This document shows, one piece after another, positions 25,821-35,509 of a DNA stretch of 64,000 nt (positions are counted from its first letter, which is position 1; every line of letters starts with the position of its first letter). This stretch comes from Gammaproteobacteria bacterium (lineage in GTDB: Bacteria; Pseudomonadota; Gammaproteobacteria; JAABTG01), in assembly GCA_034522055.1 (NCBI GenBank), contig JAXHLS010000002.1:1612001-1676000 (forward strand), in the 5' to 3' direction. The notes beneath the pieces were generated by a model that was not told the origin of the DNA, ran no database searches, and was given only the letters and a program-made list of their open reading frames with translations. Made by a program: the position numbers and the translations under genes.

Positions 25821-26834
25821 TCACGCGGCGGCGTGGGGCACGTGGTAGCGCTCCATCACGTAGCCCAGGCAGTCCTGGCGGATGACGTTCTCATCCAGGG
25901 TGAACATGGAGGGCATGAGGGGCGCGCGGGTGAGGATCTCGCCGTCCACCAGCTCGAAATAGCGCGCCCCCACGTCGGCCCCGGTCTCGTCCGTCACCTC
26001 CAGGGGCAGCTCCGCGGCGGCGTCCCGCACGCCGCCCAGGGGCGTCCCCGGGGGCAGGTCGGAGAAGTTCAGGTGGTCCAGATCGGGCACGAACCAGACG
26101 TCCCCTACCCCCTCGCGGAAGCCGAAATCCAGCCCCGCGGCCATCTTCACCACGGCCACCGTGTGATAGAGGTCGAGGTCGTGGTCGGCCACCGGGTGCT
26201 CCGGGATTGCCGCCAGGCGCAGGCAGCTGTCCACGAAGTTCAGGGCATGTTCGGTGCCATGGGGCTGCCCGGGCTGGCCGCTCTCCAGGGTGACGGCGGG
26301 GCACAGGGCCGCGAAGGCCATGGAACACACGGTCTCCGGCCGGGTGAAGTAGACCACGGTGCGGGCGAACAGCGTGGCCAGCTGCAGATAGCGGGGGTCG
26401 AGGGCATTGACGCAGGCGTAATGGGGATTGATGCCCGTGTTGTTGTGGATGTCCACCGCCGCGAACACCCGGCGTTCCCGCATCTGGGCCAGCACCTGGC
26501 GGGCCATGCCGTGCTCCAGGGTGTCGCCATCGTTCCAGATGCGGTTGAAGTCGGGTTGGCCGTCGAGCAGGCGCCGGCGCTCCCGTGCCGCCGCCACGTT
26601 GCCGATGAACAGGGACAGGGAGCGGGGCAGGGCGTGGCCGCGATAACGGCGCAGCAGCTCGCGCAGGGCCAGCCAGCCCGTGTCCTCGTTGCCGTGGAGC
26701 ATGACGGATACGAACAGGGGCTCCTCCGCACGGCCGCGCAGATGGATCAGGGTGGGTCCGGGCAGCACCTCGTGGAGTTCGTGGCTGTCCCGTTCCAGCA
26801 GGCCCTCGGGGAGGGCGTCGTAGATGTTCAGCAT
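25821..26834 (-). CDS. Succinylglutamate desuccinylase/aspartoacylase-family (M14-like) zinc hydrolase
   Basis: The 337-residue cytoplasmic protein has the zinc site of M14 carboxypeptidase-like deacylases: MLHGNE (His47, Glu50), then AAVDIHNNTG with the third ligand region. Members cleave N-acyl amino acids or amide bonds; the substrate here is unknown. It is tightly linked (33 bp) to the upstream GCS2-type ligase gene, a pairing I believe is recurrent in gammaproteobacteria and suggestive of making and breaking a gamma-glutamyl or related amide. This is inference. Confidence 0.85.
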   Translation of the reverse strand: MLNIYDALPEGLLERDSHELHEVLPGPTLIHLRGRAEEPLFVSVMLHGNEDTGWLALRELLRRYRGHALPRSLSLFIGNVAAARERRRLLDGQPDFNRIWNDGDTLEHGMARQVLAQMRERRVFAAVDIHNNTGINPHYACVNALDPRYLQLATLFARTVVYFTRPETVCSMAFAALCPAVTLESGQPGQPHGTEHALNFVDSCLRLAAIPEHPVADHDLDLYHTVAVVKMAAGLDFGFREGVGDVWFVPDLDHLNFSDLPPGTPLGGVRDAAAELPLEVTDETGADVGARYFELVDGEILTRAPLMPSMFTLDENVIRQDCLGYVMERYHVPHAAA

Positions 26835-26867
26835 GGGCTAAAGGGTTACCAGGGACGTCGGGTGGGA

Positions 26868-28280
26868 TCAAGCGTCCCACAGATGGACGGGCAGTCCGCT
26901 TCGCTGGCGCTCGCGGTAGGCCCCGGTGAGCGCCTCCATGTCACGACCCCGGGCGGCGACATAGGCACGCTGCCAGACACTGCCATTCTGACCGCGCTCG
27001 AGGCGGTCGGCAATCACCCCCAGGTAGCGGTTGATGTCTTCCCCGGCGATGCCGAAGCCCGCGAGGCCGGTGGCCACCGCCGGCAGCAGGTCCTGGAGCA
27101 CCCGCCGCACCGGCGCCCGCTCGCGGCCGGGCCAGGCGATTTCGGCATCGAGACCCTCCCGGGCGGCGGCGTAGAAGTTGTTCCGGGCCACGGCGAAGTC
27201 CAGGCGCGACTCGGGGGGCGGCTCGAGACCGGCCAGGTGATGGGCGAGGCCGAAGAACAGGGCCACGTTGGCCATGGCGTCCAGCACCGAGGTGGGCGCC
27301 GCAGCCACCCGGTGCTCGATGCGCAGGTGGGGCCGGCCCGCCTCGTCGAAACCGATGAGGGGGCGGTTCCAGCGCCAGATGGTGCCGTTGTGCAGGCGCA
27401 CGTGGGGCAGCAGGGCCGCGGATTCCTCCAGGGCCTCGGGCAGGAGGACGTCAAACTTGTCGACATTGCGCCGGAAGCAGGCCGCCAGATCGCCCTCGGC
27501 ATAGCCGTCGCCGAAGGTCACCCGGGCCGGGCCCGCCACCGCCACCGATTGTTCGAACAACGGGATGCGGGTCTCGGCCCACAGGTCGCGGCCGAACAGG
27601 AAAGGCGAATTGGCACAGGCCGCCACCATCGGCGCCGCCGCCAGCTTGGCGGCGTTGTAATAGCGGTGGGCGCTGGCCGGCGATACCTGGAGGTGGATCT
27701 GCAGGGAGGTGGCCGCCGACTCCAGCATCACGTCGTGATGCTCGATGTGCAGGGCCTCGCGGCCCTCGATGTGGAGCACGATGGGACGCCCGCCCCGCAG
27801 CCGCAACACCTGCTCGTTGAGGGCACGGTAGCGCTTGAGGCGGGACATGTTGGCGAGGGTGAGGTCGTCGTCCCGCAGGCTCGGCAGGATCCCCACCCAC
27901 ACCACGTGGGCGCCGATGTCCCGGGCCACCGCCTCGCAGCGCGCGTAGGTGCGCCCCAGCTCGTCCTCCATGGCCCGCAGGGCCCGCCCCGCCAGGCGCA
28001 CCGGACTGGAGTTGACCTCCACGTTGAAGCGGGACAGCTCCGGCACCACCAGGGGGCTCGACAGGCGTTCCAGGAAGGCGTCGTTGACGGCGGCGGGGCG
28101 GTGGTCCTCGCCCACCAGCCAGGCCTCCACCTCGAGGCCGCCCACCGGCGGCTCCTCCACGAAGCGGCCGTCCCGGAACCATTCCTCCAGTTGGCGGGTC
28201 TCTTCGTCGAGCCGTTGACGAAAACGCTCGAAATCCCCGGGCGAGAAACGGTGACTGTCGATTTCCTGGCCCACATCCAC
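26868..28280 (-). CDS. GCS2-family glutamate-cysteine ligase-like enzyme
   Basis: This ATP-dependent carboxylate-amine ligase of the GCS2 family has 470 residues. Recognisable parts are the early VGGLEVEAWLV, VPELSRFNVEVNSSPV, the long central IEHHDVMLESAATSLQIHLQVSP, and NGTIWRWNRPLIGFD followed by LRIEHRVAAAPTS. The family makes gamma-glutamyl compounds, but many members are not true glutathione-pathway enzymes, so no symbol is assigned. GTG at 28280 was taken as start because GGGGAG lies 5-6 bases upstream; earlier in-frame ATGs lack this. It heads the minus-strand run that includes the deacylase and uvrD. Confidence 0.82.
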   Translation of the reverse strand: MDVGQEIDSHRFSPGDFERFRQRLDEETRQLEEWFRDGRFVEEPPVGGLEVEAWLVGEDHRPAAVNDAFLERLSSPLVVPELSRFNVEVNSSPVRLAGRALRAMEDELGRTYARCEAVARDIGAHVVWVGILPSLRDDDLTLANMSRLKRYRALNEQVLRLRGGRPIVLHIEGREALHIEHHDVMLESAATSLQIHLQVSPASAHRYYNAAKLAAAPMVAACANSPFLFGRDLWAETRIPLFEQSVAVAGPARVTFGDGYAEGDLAACFRRNVDKFDVLLPEALEESAALLPHVRLHNGTIWRWNRPLIGFDEAGRPHLRIEHRVAAAPTSVLDAMANVALFFGLAHHLAGLEPPPESRLDFAVARNNFYAAAREGLDAEIAWPGRERAPVRRVLQDLLPAVATGLAGFGIAGEDINRYLGVIADRLERGQNGSVWQRAYVAARGRDMEALTGAYRERQRSGLPVHLWDA

Positions 28281-28435
28281 GCTCCCCGATGGCCCGCCGG
28301 GGCGGGAGTTTATCCGTTGCCGGTGGCGGCATGACGCGGCTCCACCATGGCACTCACATGGCATCCTGTTAGGATCGGCTGCCTTCGGCATGACGGTGCG
28401 ACAGTCAGGAAGCCAAGACTAAGGCCCCTGTAGCC

Positions 28436-29395
28436 ATGACCCGCCTGCCACACCGGGACCCCGCGAGACATCCGACGCCCATGAAAACCGCTCTCGACCA
28501 GACCGTCAACCAGATCGCCCGCATCATCCTCGGCAAGGAGACCCCCATCCGCCTCGCCGTGGCCTGCCTCATCGCCCGCGGCCACCTGCTCATCGAAGAC
28601 GTGCCGGGGGTTGGCAAGACCACCCTGGCTCATGCCGTGGCCGGCAGCCTGGGGCTTTCCTTCCAGCGCATCCAGTTCACCAGCGACCTGCTGCCGGCGG
28701 ACATCCTGGGAGTGTCGGTCTACGACCGGGATGCCGCGGCCTTCAAGTTCCATCCCGGCCCCATCTTCGCCCACATCATCCTCGCCGACGAGGTGAACCG
28801 CGCGACGCCGAAGGCCCAGAGCGCCCTGCTGGAGGCCATGGAGGAGCACCAGGTCACCCAGGAGGGCGAGACCCGCGCCCTGCCCGAGCCCTTTTTCGTC
28901 ATCGCCACCCAGAACCCGTCCCATCAGATCGGCACCTTCCCCCTGCCCGAATCCCAGCTCGACCGTTTCCTCATGCGCATCGAGCTGGGCTATCCCGACG
29001 CCGCCGCCGAGCGGGATCTGTACCGCGGTCGCGACCGCCGCGACCTCATGGCCGAGCTGGAGCCCGCCCTCACGCCGGAGGCCCTCATGGCGATCCAGCG
29101 CCGCGTGCCGGAGGTCCACGCCTCCGACGCCCTCATGGATTACCTCCAGGCCATCGTCGCCTTCACCCGCGACAACCCGGCCTACATTTCGGGCCTGTCG
29201 CCACGGGCCGGCCTCGCCCTGTTGCGCGGCGCCCAGGCCTGGGCGGTGATGGCGGGACGGGACCACGTGGTGCCCGAGGACCTCCAGGCCGTGCTGCCCG
29301 GCGTGGTCGGCCACCGCCTGCGCCCGGCGGCTAACGCCGGCATGACCCCAGCCGAGCTGGGGGCCGATCTCATCGGCCAGGTAGCCCTGCCCTGA
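28436..29395 (+). CDS. MoxR-family AAA+ ATPase
   Basis: This chaperone-like ATPase of 319 residues (304 if the ATG at 28481 is used) has a Walker A EDVPGVGKTTLA, a Walker B IILADEVNRA, sensor 1 VIATQNPSHQIGTFPLPESQLDRFLM and the sensor 2 region SPRAGLALLRGAQAWA. MoxR proteins typically activate partner proteins of the DUF58 and von Willebrand type. Here the next genes are exactly a DUF58 protein and a membrane transglutaminase, forming the common trio. No strong ribosome site favours either start. Confidence 0.92.
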   Translation: MTRLPHRDPARHPTPMKTALDQTVNQIARIILGKETPIRLAVACLIARGHLLIEDVPGVGKTTLAHAVAGSLGLSFQRIQFTSDLLPADILGVSVYDRDAAAFKFHPGPIFAHIILADEVNRATPKAQSALLEAMEEHQVTQEGETRALPEPFFVIATQNPSHQIGTFPLPESQLDRFLMRIELGYPDAAAERDLYRGRDRRDLMAELEPALTPEALMAIQRRVPEVHASDALMDYLQAIVAFTRDNPAYISGLSPRAGLALLRGAQAWAVMAGRDHVVPEDLQAVLPGVVGHRLRPAANAGMTPAELGADLIGQVALP

Positions 29396-29396
29396 C

Positions 29397-30380
29397 GTGC
29401 CCGACGGCGCCCCCCAGCGCTGGGCCCCGGGCGCCTCCACGTCCGGCTTCGCCCTCACCCAGCGGCGCATTTTCATTCTGCCCACCGCCCGGGGCCTGGC
29501 CTATTTCGCCGCCCTGGCGGTGATGCTCACGGGGGCCATCAACTACAACAACAGCCTCGCCTACATGCTGGTATTCCTGCTGGGTTCCCTGGCCCTGGTC
29601 TCCATGCTCCACGCCTACCGCAACCTGGCGGGGCTCCACGTGCGCCCCGGGCGGGCCACGCCGGCCTTCGCGGGTGAGCCCTGTCGCCTCGCCTTGTGCC
29701 TGGACAACCCCGGCCCCCTGCCCCGGCGGGCCCTGACCCTGCGCCACCGTCACCCCGGACCCCGGCGGCTCGGTCGGCGCCGCCCCTGGGCCGCCGTGGC
29801 CCTGTTCACGCCGGCCCGCCAGCTGAGTTGCGCCGACTTCATGGTGGCCACGGAGCGCCGCGGACTGATGCGCCTCGTGCGACCCCGCCTCGAGACCCGC
29901 TTCCCCCTGGGCTTGTTCCGCGCCTGGGCACCCCTGGGCGTGAGCCTGGAATGCCTGGTGTATCCCGCGCCCGGGGGCCATCTGCCCCTGCCGGACGCCG
30001 CCACGGGTGGGCTCCACGAGGGCCGCAGCCGGGAAGAGGGCCAGGAGGATTTCAGCGGCCACCGCGCCTTTCATCCCGGGGATTCACCGCGGCGTGTCAA
30101 CTGGAAGGCGGCGGCCCGCGACCCGCGTCTGCAGGTAAAGGTATTCCAGGGCGGCGGTGCCGGCGACCGCGTGCTGCGCTGGACCGAGGCGGGCGCCGGC
30201 GATACCGAGGCCCGCCTGTCCCAATTGTGCCGCTGGGTGCTGGAAGCGGAGCAGAGCGGCGGCCACTACGGCCTGGAGCTACCGGGAGCAAGCGTCCCGC
30301 CGGGACGCGGCGAGCACCATATGGAGCAGTGCCTGGCCCGTCTCGCACGCTTCGGATTGGAGCAGGACGCCACGTCATGA
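29397..30380 (+). CDS. DUF58 domain protein
   Basis: The 327-residue protein has two N-terminal TM helices (about 27-70, including LAYFAALAVMLTGAINYNNSLAYMLVFLLGSLALVSML) and a DUF58 core with FSGHRAFHPGDSPRRVNWKAAARDPRLQVKVF, the family signature. The start is GTG, one base past the moxR stop. It belongs to the MoxR-DUF58-transglutaminase set; its molecular role is not established. Confidence 0.9.
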   Translation: MPDGAPQRWAPGASTSGFALTQRRIFILPTARGLAYFAALAVMLTGAINYNNSLAYMLVFLLGSLALVSMLHAYRNLAGLHVRPGRATPAFAGEPCRLALCLDNPGPLPRRALTLRHRHPGPRRLGRRRPWAAVALFTPARQLSCADFMVATERRGLMRLVRPRLETRFPLGLFRAWAPLGVSLECLVYPAPGGHLPLPDAATGGLHEGRSREEGQEDFSGHRAFHPGDSPRRVNWKAAARDPRLQVKVFQGGGAGDRVLRWTEAGAGDTEARLSQLCRWVLEAEQSGGHYGLELPGASVPPGRGEHHMEQCLARLARFGLEQDATS

Positions 30381-32353
30381 TGGCCGCGGCAGAGCAGTGG
30401 CGGCTCACCCTCGACCGCCTGCTGTGGCTGATGGCCGCCCTCACCCTGGTGGTGCTGCCCCACGCGCCGCGCATGCCCCTGTGGGTGATCGGGGCCTTCC
30501 TGGTGCTCGGGCTGTGGCGTCTCGCGGGGGCGCTGCGGGGCACCCGCCTGCCGGGTCGTTTCGCGCGGCTGTTGCTGCAGATGATGCTGGTGGCCGGGGT
30601 CTATATGGAGTACGGCACCATCATGGGCCGCACCGCGGGCATCGCCCTGCTCATCACCCTGGTGGGCATGAAGCTGCTGGAGACCCGCGATCAGCGGGAC
30701 GCCTATATCGGGGTGTTGCTGGCCTACTTCCTGGTGGTCACCAATTTTCTCTATTCCCAGTCCATTCCCACCGGCATCTACATGTTCCTGGTGGTGGTGG
30801 TCACCACCACCACCCTCATTCGCCTGGTGACCGACCCCAGCCACATGGACGCGCGGGCCAGCCTGCGCCTTGGCGGCACCATGCTGCTCCAGGCCATCCC
30901 CCTGATGCTGGTGCTGTTCGTGTTGTTTCCCCGCATACCCGGCCCCCTGTGGGGCCTGCCGGAGGACAGCATCAACGCCGTCACCGGCTTGTCGGACACC
31001 ATGTCCCCGGGAGACATCAGCCGCCTCAGCCAGTCCGGGGCCGTGGCCTTCAGGGTGCGCTTCAACGGTACGCCGCCGCCGGCCCAGCGGCTCTACTGGC
31101 GGGGACCGGTGATGTGGGACACCGACGGGCGGCGCTGGCAGGTGGGAGAACCTCTCCGGGTACCGTCGCCCCAACTCAGCCGGGGCGATGACGTGGCGCG
31201 CTACACCGTGACCCTGGAGCCCCACAACCAACATTGGTTGCTGCTCCTGGACCTGCCCATGGAACTGCCCCCCGGCAGCGAGCTGGGAGCCGATCTGGTG
31301 GCGACCCGCGAGGAGCGGGTGTCCTCGCGCATCCGCTACCCGGCCGCCTCGGCCCTCGACAGCCGCGTCGAGAGTGCCCACACCAGTGCCCTCGAACGGG
31401 CCCTGGACCTGCCAGCGGACAGCCACCCCCGGGCCCGGGTCCTGGCCCGGCAATGGGCGCACACGGCCGCCACCCCCGAGGCCATCATCGGCCAGGCCCT
31501 GGACCATTTCACCGCCGGGGACTTTGCCTACACCCTGCAGCCGCCGGCCCTGCCCGGCGACCCCGTGGATGAGTTCCTGTTCGACACCCGGCGCGGCTTC
31601 TGCGAGCACTACGCTACCGCCTTCACCGTGCTGATGCGCGCCGCCGGCCTGCCGGCGCGGGTGGTGACGGGCTACCAGGGCGGCGAGCCGAACCCGGTGG
31701 ACGACTACTGGATCGTGCGCCAGCGGGACGCCCATGCGTGGGCCGAGGTGTGGCTGGAGGAGCGGGGCTGGGTGCGGGTGGACCCCACGGCCGCCGTCGC
31801 TCCGAGCCGGGTGGAACTGGGCATGGACGGCGCCCTGCCGCCGCCGCGGCCCGCCATCATCGGCCTCGGCGAGGCGAACGTGGAGCAGATCTACGAACTC
31901 ATGCGGCGGCTGCGTTTCGGCTGGGACGCGGTGAACAACTGGTGGAACCAGTGGGTGCTGGGCTACGGCCAGGCCCGCCAGCTGTCTTTCCTGAAGCGCC
32001 TCGGCATCGACGCCAGGGACTGGCGGCAGTTGGGTATCAGTCTGCTCATCATGGTGAGCCTGGCACTCGGTGGCGTGGCGCTGTGGCTGATCCACCGCGG
32101 GCGCGGCCGCCACGACCGCGCGCGCCGGCTCTACGACCGCCTGTGTCGCAAGCTGGCCCGCCGGGGCGTCGAATGCCGGCCCACCGAGGGTCCCATCCAT
32201 CTGGGACAGCGGGCCGCCGTGCGGCTGCCGGCAGTCCGGGCGGAGTTGGAAGGCATCATCGACGAATACGTGCGGCTGCGCTACGGCCACGGTGGCAGCC
32301 TGCCGGAGTTGGCCCGACGGGTGCGTCGCTTCCGGCCGCCGCCGGCGGGCTGA
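30377..32353 (+). CDS. TgpA-type membrane transglutaminase-like protein
   Basis: The 658-residue inner-membrane protein has five to six N-terminal TM helices (DUF3488-type), a periplasmic domain with a transglutaminase-like fold, a final TM helix (about 556-576) and a cytoplasmic tail. The catalytic triad is intact: Cys409 in RRGFCEHYATAF, His453 in RDAHAWAEVW and Asp469 in VRVDPTAAV. The family includes P. aeruginosa TgpA, a periplasmic transglutaminase. The start ATG overlaps the DUF58 stop (ATGA). Confidence 0.92.
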   Translation: MMAAAEQWRLTLDRLLWLMAALTLVVLPHAPRMPLWVIGAFLVLGLWRLAGALRGTRLPGRFARLLLQMMLVAGVYMEYGTIMGRTAGIALLITLVGMKLLETRDQRDAYIGVLLAYFLVVTNFLYSQSIPTGIYMFLVVVVTTTTLIRLVTDPSHMDARASLRLGGTMLLQAIPLMLVLFVLFPRIPGPLWGLPEDSINAVTGLSDTMSPGDISRLSQSGAVAFRVRFNGTPPPAQRLYWRGPVMWDTDGRRWQVGEPLRVPSPQLSRGDDVARYTVTLEPHNQHWLLLLDLPMELPPGSELGADLVATREERVSSRIRYPAASALDSRVESAHTSALERALDLPADSHPRARVLARQWAHTAATPEAIIGQALDHFTAGDFAYTLQPPALPGDPVDEFLFDTRRGFCEHYATAFTVLMRAAGLPARVVTGYQGGEPNPVDDYWIVRQRDAHAWAEVWLEERGWVRVDPTAAVAPSRVELGMDGALPPPRPAIIGLGEANVEQIYELMRRLRFGWDAVNNWWNQWVLGYGQARQLSFLKRLGIDARDWRQLGISLLIMVSLALGGVALWLIHRGRGRHDRARRLYDRLCRKLARRGVECRPTEGPIHLGQRAAVRLPAVRAELEGIIDEYVRLRYGHGGSLPELARRVRRFRPPPAG

Positions 32354-32525
32354 CGGTCCTCCGCGGCACGCCATCGACTCCCGGCGAGACTTGGCCCCAA
32401 GGTTTCCGCTAGACTACGGCATCTTTTTGTGCGGGACCGAACTCGGGAGAGGGAACCGTGTCCGGGCCGAGGCAGCCATTCGAAACCATGCGATTTCCCT
32501 TTAAACCTTTTCCAGGAGGTCAGCG

Positions 32526-33422
32526 ATGTCCGAGAAACATCCCGTCATCGCCGTAACCGGTTCGTCCGGCGCCGGCACCACTACCGTCAAACGAGCCTTC
32601 GAGCACATCTTCTTCCGCGAAAACATCAACGCCGCGGTCGTCGAGGGCGACAGCTATCATCGCTACGACCGAGTGCAGATGCGCGAGCACACCAAGCAGG
32701 CCGAGCAGGAAGGACGCGACTTCAGTCACTTCGGGGCCGAGGCCAACCTGTTCGATGAGATCGAAAACACCTTCCGTCAGTATGGCGAGACGGGTTCGGG
32801 GCGACGCCGCTATTACATTCACAGCACCGAGGAGGCCGAATACCACAACCAGCGCCTCGGCATCAGCGTCGAGCCCGGCCAGTTCACCCCCTGGGAGGAC
32901 ATCTCCACCGGCACCGACCTGTTGTTCTACGAGGGCCTCCACGGCGGCGTGGCCGATGCAAACATCGATGCCTCTCGCTTCACCGATCTACTCATCGGCG
33001 TGGTACCCATCGTCAACCTGGAGTGGATCCAGAAGATCTTCCGCGACCAGGAGGAGCGGGGTTATTCCGCGGAAGCGACGGTGGATACCATCCTGCGCCG
33101 CATGCCCGATTACGTGCACTACATCACGCCCCAGTTCTCCAAGACCGACATCAACTTCCAGCGCGTACCCACTGTGGATACCTCCAACCCCTTCATCGCC
33201 CGCGACATCCCCACCGCGGACGAGAGCTTCGTGGTCATCCGCTTCCGCGACCCGGTGAAGATGGAGGCCGATTTCCCCTACCTCATCTCCATGCTGAAGG
33301 ACTCCTTCATGTCGCGGCGCAACACCATCGTCTGCCCGGCGGGCAAGATGGGGCTGGCCATGGAGATCATCTTCACCCCCATCATCGAGCGCATGATGGA
33401 CCGGACCAGGGGCCCGGCCTAG
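32526..33422 (+). CDS. prk: Phosphoribulokinase
   Basis: This Calvin-cycle enzyme phosphorylates ribulose 5-phosphate to ribulose 1,5-bisphosphate. The 298-residue length and sequence fit the bacterial (octameric) class rather than the plant/cyanobacterial class. Walker A is GSSGAGTTT (about 12-20); GDSYHRYDR, YYIHSTEEAEYHNQ and LLFYEGLHGGV are hallmark segments. A strong AGGAGGT precedes the ATG. The gene stands apart from any RuBisCO gene in this window. A GC-rich hairpin follows. It is direct evidence of CO2 fixation potential. Confidence 0.97.
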   Translation: MSEKHPVIAVTGSSGAGTTTVKRAFEHIFFRENINAAVVEGDSYHRYDRVQMREHTKQAEQEGRDFSHFGAEANLFDEIENTFRQYGETGSGRRRYYIHSTEEAEYHNQRLGISVEPGQFTPWEDISTGTDLLFYEGLHGGVADANIDASRFTDLLIGVVPIVNLEWIQKIFRDQEERGYSAEATVDTILRRMPDYVHYITPQFSKTDINFQRVPTVDTSNPFIARDIPTADESFVVIRFRDPVKMEADFPYLISMLKDSFMSRRNTIVCPAGKMGLAMEIIFTPIIERMMDRTRGPA

Positions 33423-33433
33423 GCCTAGGCCCA

Positions 33434-33463
33434 CCGGGGCAGCCCTGCCAGGGTTTGCCCCGG
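33434..33463 (+). terminator. Hairpin after phosphoribulokinase
   Basis: CCGGGGCA pairs with TGCCCCGG, and the loop holds a nested CCCT/AGGG stem. There is no T-run, so its efficiency is uncertain. It separates prk from the next gene, which has its own promoter. Confidence 0.55.
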
Positions 33464-33527
33464 GGCGCCGTCGTCGTCCAGCGGGTGCCCCCGGCCCTGC
33501 GCCGCCCCATTCTTCATCGGGCAGTCC

Positions 33528-33536
33528 TGCTATACT
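33528..33536 (+). promoter_or_regulatory. Extended -10 promoter of the ParA-like gene
   Basis: TGCTATACT provides the TG extension plus a five-of-six -10 hexamer (33531-33536), which can function without a strong -35. The start would be near 33543, giving a leader of about 40 nt. Confidence 0.5.
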
Positions 33537-33583
33537 GTTCGCGCATCTCATGAAGGCGTGTGATACCCGGTGAGGAAGGCGTG

Positions 33584-34243
33584 ATGCGGACCATCCTGGT
33601 GCTCAATTCGAAGGGCGGTAGCGGCAAGACCACCATCGCCACCAACCTGGCCGCCCATTATGCCAACCGCGGCGACAAGGTGGCCCTGGTGGACATGGAT
33701 CCCCAGGGGTCCAGTTCGGACTGGCTATACTTCCGCCCCGACAGCCGCCCGCCCATCACCGGCATCGAGGGCTGGCACGGTGGCCGGCGCCTGCCCCGCA
33801 AACTGGACGTGGCGGTCATAGACGCCCCGGCCGGCGTCCACGGCGACGAGCTGGCGGCCCTGGTCAAACGGGCCGAGACCCTGCTCATGCCGGTATTGCC
33901 GTCACCCATCGATATCCGCGCCGCCGAACGCTTCGTCGAAGAATTGAACCTGCTGCCCCAGGTGAACCGTGGGGCCATTCGCCTCGGCACCATCATCAAC
34001 CGCGCGCGGGAGAACTCCCCCGGGCGCATCATCCTCGAAGACTACCTGCGTCACATTCGTCTGGAGAACGGCCAGCGACTGCCCTACGTGGGCGTGCTGC
34101 GGGCCAGCCAGAACTACCTCAACGCGGCGGAACGGGGCTTGAGCATCTTCGAGGTGGCGCCGTCGGCCGTGGCCCACGATGTGGAACTCTGGCAGCCCAT
34201 CCTGCGCTGGTTGCACGGCAAGCGTAGCCAACCCGCCAAGTAG
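33584..34243 (+). CDS. ParA/MinD-family ATPase
   Basis: The 219-residue deviant-Walker ATPase has a deviant Walker A ([10 protein letters not shown]), switch I/II regions [13 protein letters not shown] and VIDAPAG, and a short ParA-like C-terminus. No parB partner or parS-like sites are visible, so chromosome or plasmid segregation is unlikely. Orphan members often position protein assemblies such as chemotaxis arrays or carboxysomes, but nothing here identifies the cargo. The ATG follows GAGGAAGG. Confidence 0.85.
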   Translation: MRTILVLNSKGGSGKTTIATNLAAHYANRGDKVALVDMDPQGSSSDWLYFRPDSRPPITGIEGWHGGRRLPRKLDVAVIDAPAGVHGDELAALVKRAETLLMPVLPSPIDIRAAERFVEELNLLPQVNRGAIRLGTIINRARENSPGRIILEDYLRHIRLENGQRLPYVGVLRASQNYLNAAERGLSIFEVAPSAVAHDVELWQPILRWLHGKRSQPAK

Positions 34244-34343
34244 ACCCGCCGCGCCGTCCGCCGGGGGTTTTCCCATAAGCGACGGGTTTACCCATGCCTC
34301 GCTATGGGCCACTGTTTCTAGCCTTTTCGAGTCCCAGTCACCC

Positions 34344-35366
34344 ATGTCCCATCGAGTAGAACTCGTACCGAGCGGCATCACCTTCGAAGTGGAAGCGCGG
34401 GAATCCATCCTCGATGCCGCCCTGCGTAACGGCATCTCCCTGCCCTACGGCTGTCGCGGTGGCCACTGCGGCGCCTGTGTAACGCGACTGGTGGAGGGCA
34501 CCGTCGGCTATCCCGACACCGTGCCCGAGGCCCTGGCGGACTCCAAGCCGGGCAGCCACGAATGCGCCCCCTGTCTGGCGCGGCCCGAGGGTCCGCTGCG
34601 GCTCGCCGCCGAGCCCCTGGACACCGTGGCCGACATCCCGGTACGCACCTTGCCGGCGCGCGTGGAGCGCATGGAACGGCTGGCGCCGGACGTCATGGCC
34701 CTGTACCTCAAGCTGCCCGAGGCAGAACGCCTGAAGTTTCTGGCCGGCCAGTATATCGAGGTGCTGACGAAGAACGGCGAGGCCCGGGCCTTCTCGCTGG
34801 CCAATGCGCCGGACAACGACGCCACCCTGGAACTGCACGTGCGCCATGTCGCCGGCGGCGATTTCAGCGAACGGGTCTTCAGCACCATGAAGGAAAAGAC
34901 GGTGCTGCGCCTCAGGGGCCCCAAGGGCAGCTTCGTGCCGCGGGAGAACGACCGCCCCATGGTGTTCATGGCCGGCGGCACCGGCTTCGCCCCCATCAAG
35001 GCCCTGGTGGAATACTTCCTCAGCAAGCAGGAACGACGGGAGATGTGGATCTACTGGGGCGCCCGGACGCGGGCCGACCTCTACATGACGAAGCTACCCG
35101 AAGGCTGGTCGGCGGCGCATGCCAGCGTGCACTACGTCCCCGTGTTGTCGGGTCCGGGCATCGACCCCGCCTGGGATGGCCGCACCGGCTTCGTCCACGA
35201 GGCCATCGCCACCGACTTCCCGGACATGTCGGGCCTCGACGTTTACGCGGGTGGCCCGCCGGTCATGGTCCACACCGGCCGCGAGGCCTTCATCGAACGG
35301 GGCCTGGCGGTGGAACACTTCTATTCCGACGCCTTCGAATACGCCCACCAGGCCCGCAAGCCTTAA
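34344..35366 (+). CDS. 2Fe-2S ferredoxin-FAD/NAD(P) oxidoreductase
   Basis: The 340-residue flavoprotein has an N-terminal 2Fe-2S domain (CRGGHCGAC with distal Cys in HECAPC, residues about 37-78), an FAD-binding barrel with RAFSLANAP, and a NAD(P)H domain with MAGGTGFAPIKALVEY. This domain order matches reductases annotated as CDP-6-deoxy-delta-3,4-glucoseen reductase-like, and those of ring oxygenases. No oxygenase or sugar pathway is adjacent, so its partner is unknown. It stands alone and is followed by a repeat-rich gap. Confidence 0.87.
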   Translation: MSHRVELVPSGITFEVEARESILDAALRNGISLPYGCRGGHCGACVTRLVEGTVGYPDTVPEALADSKPGSHECAPCLARPEGPLRLAAEPLDTVADIPVRTLPARVERMERLAPDVMALYLKLPEAERLKFLAGQYIEVLTKNGEARAFSLANAPDNDATLELHVRHVAGGDFSERVFSTMKEKTVLRLRGPKGSFVPRENDRPMVFMAGGTGFAPIKALVEYFLSKQERREMWIYWGARTRADLYMTKLPEGWSAAHASVHYVPVLSGPGIDPAWDGRTGFVHEAIATDFPDMSGLDVYAGGPPVMVHTGREAFIERGLAVEHFYSDAFEYAHQARKP

Positions 35367-35388
35367 CACCGCCTCTACAACCCTTTAT

Positions 35389-35464
35389 AACCACGAAACA
35401 CGCGAAATGAACGAAAGGGTCCTGGCCGCCATATGAGACGATCGTAAGGGCCTGGAGGAACCCG
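35389..35464 (+). repeat. 76-bp direct repeat, copy A
   Basis: It begins with the dispersed AACCACGAAACACGCGAAA motif and ends CTGGAGGAACCCG. It differs from copy B at only 3 of 76 positions. Confidence 0.95.
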
Positions 35465-35509
35465 GGTCACGAAACGGTGTCAGGAACCGTTTCCGTTCAA
35501 CGCTCTTTC

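Noticed and set aside
33584-34243. Plasmid partition locus
   Set aside because: No ParB, replication gene or iteron-like repeats; surroundings are chromosomal housekeeping genes.
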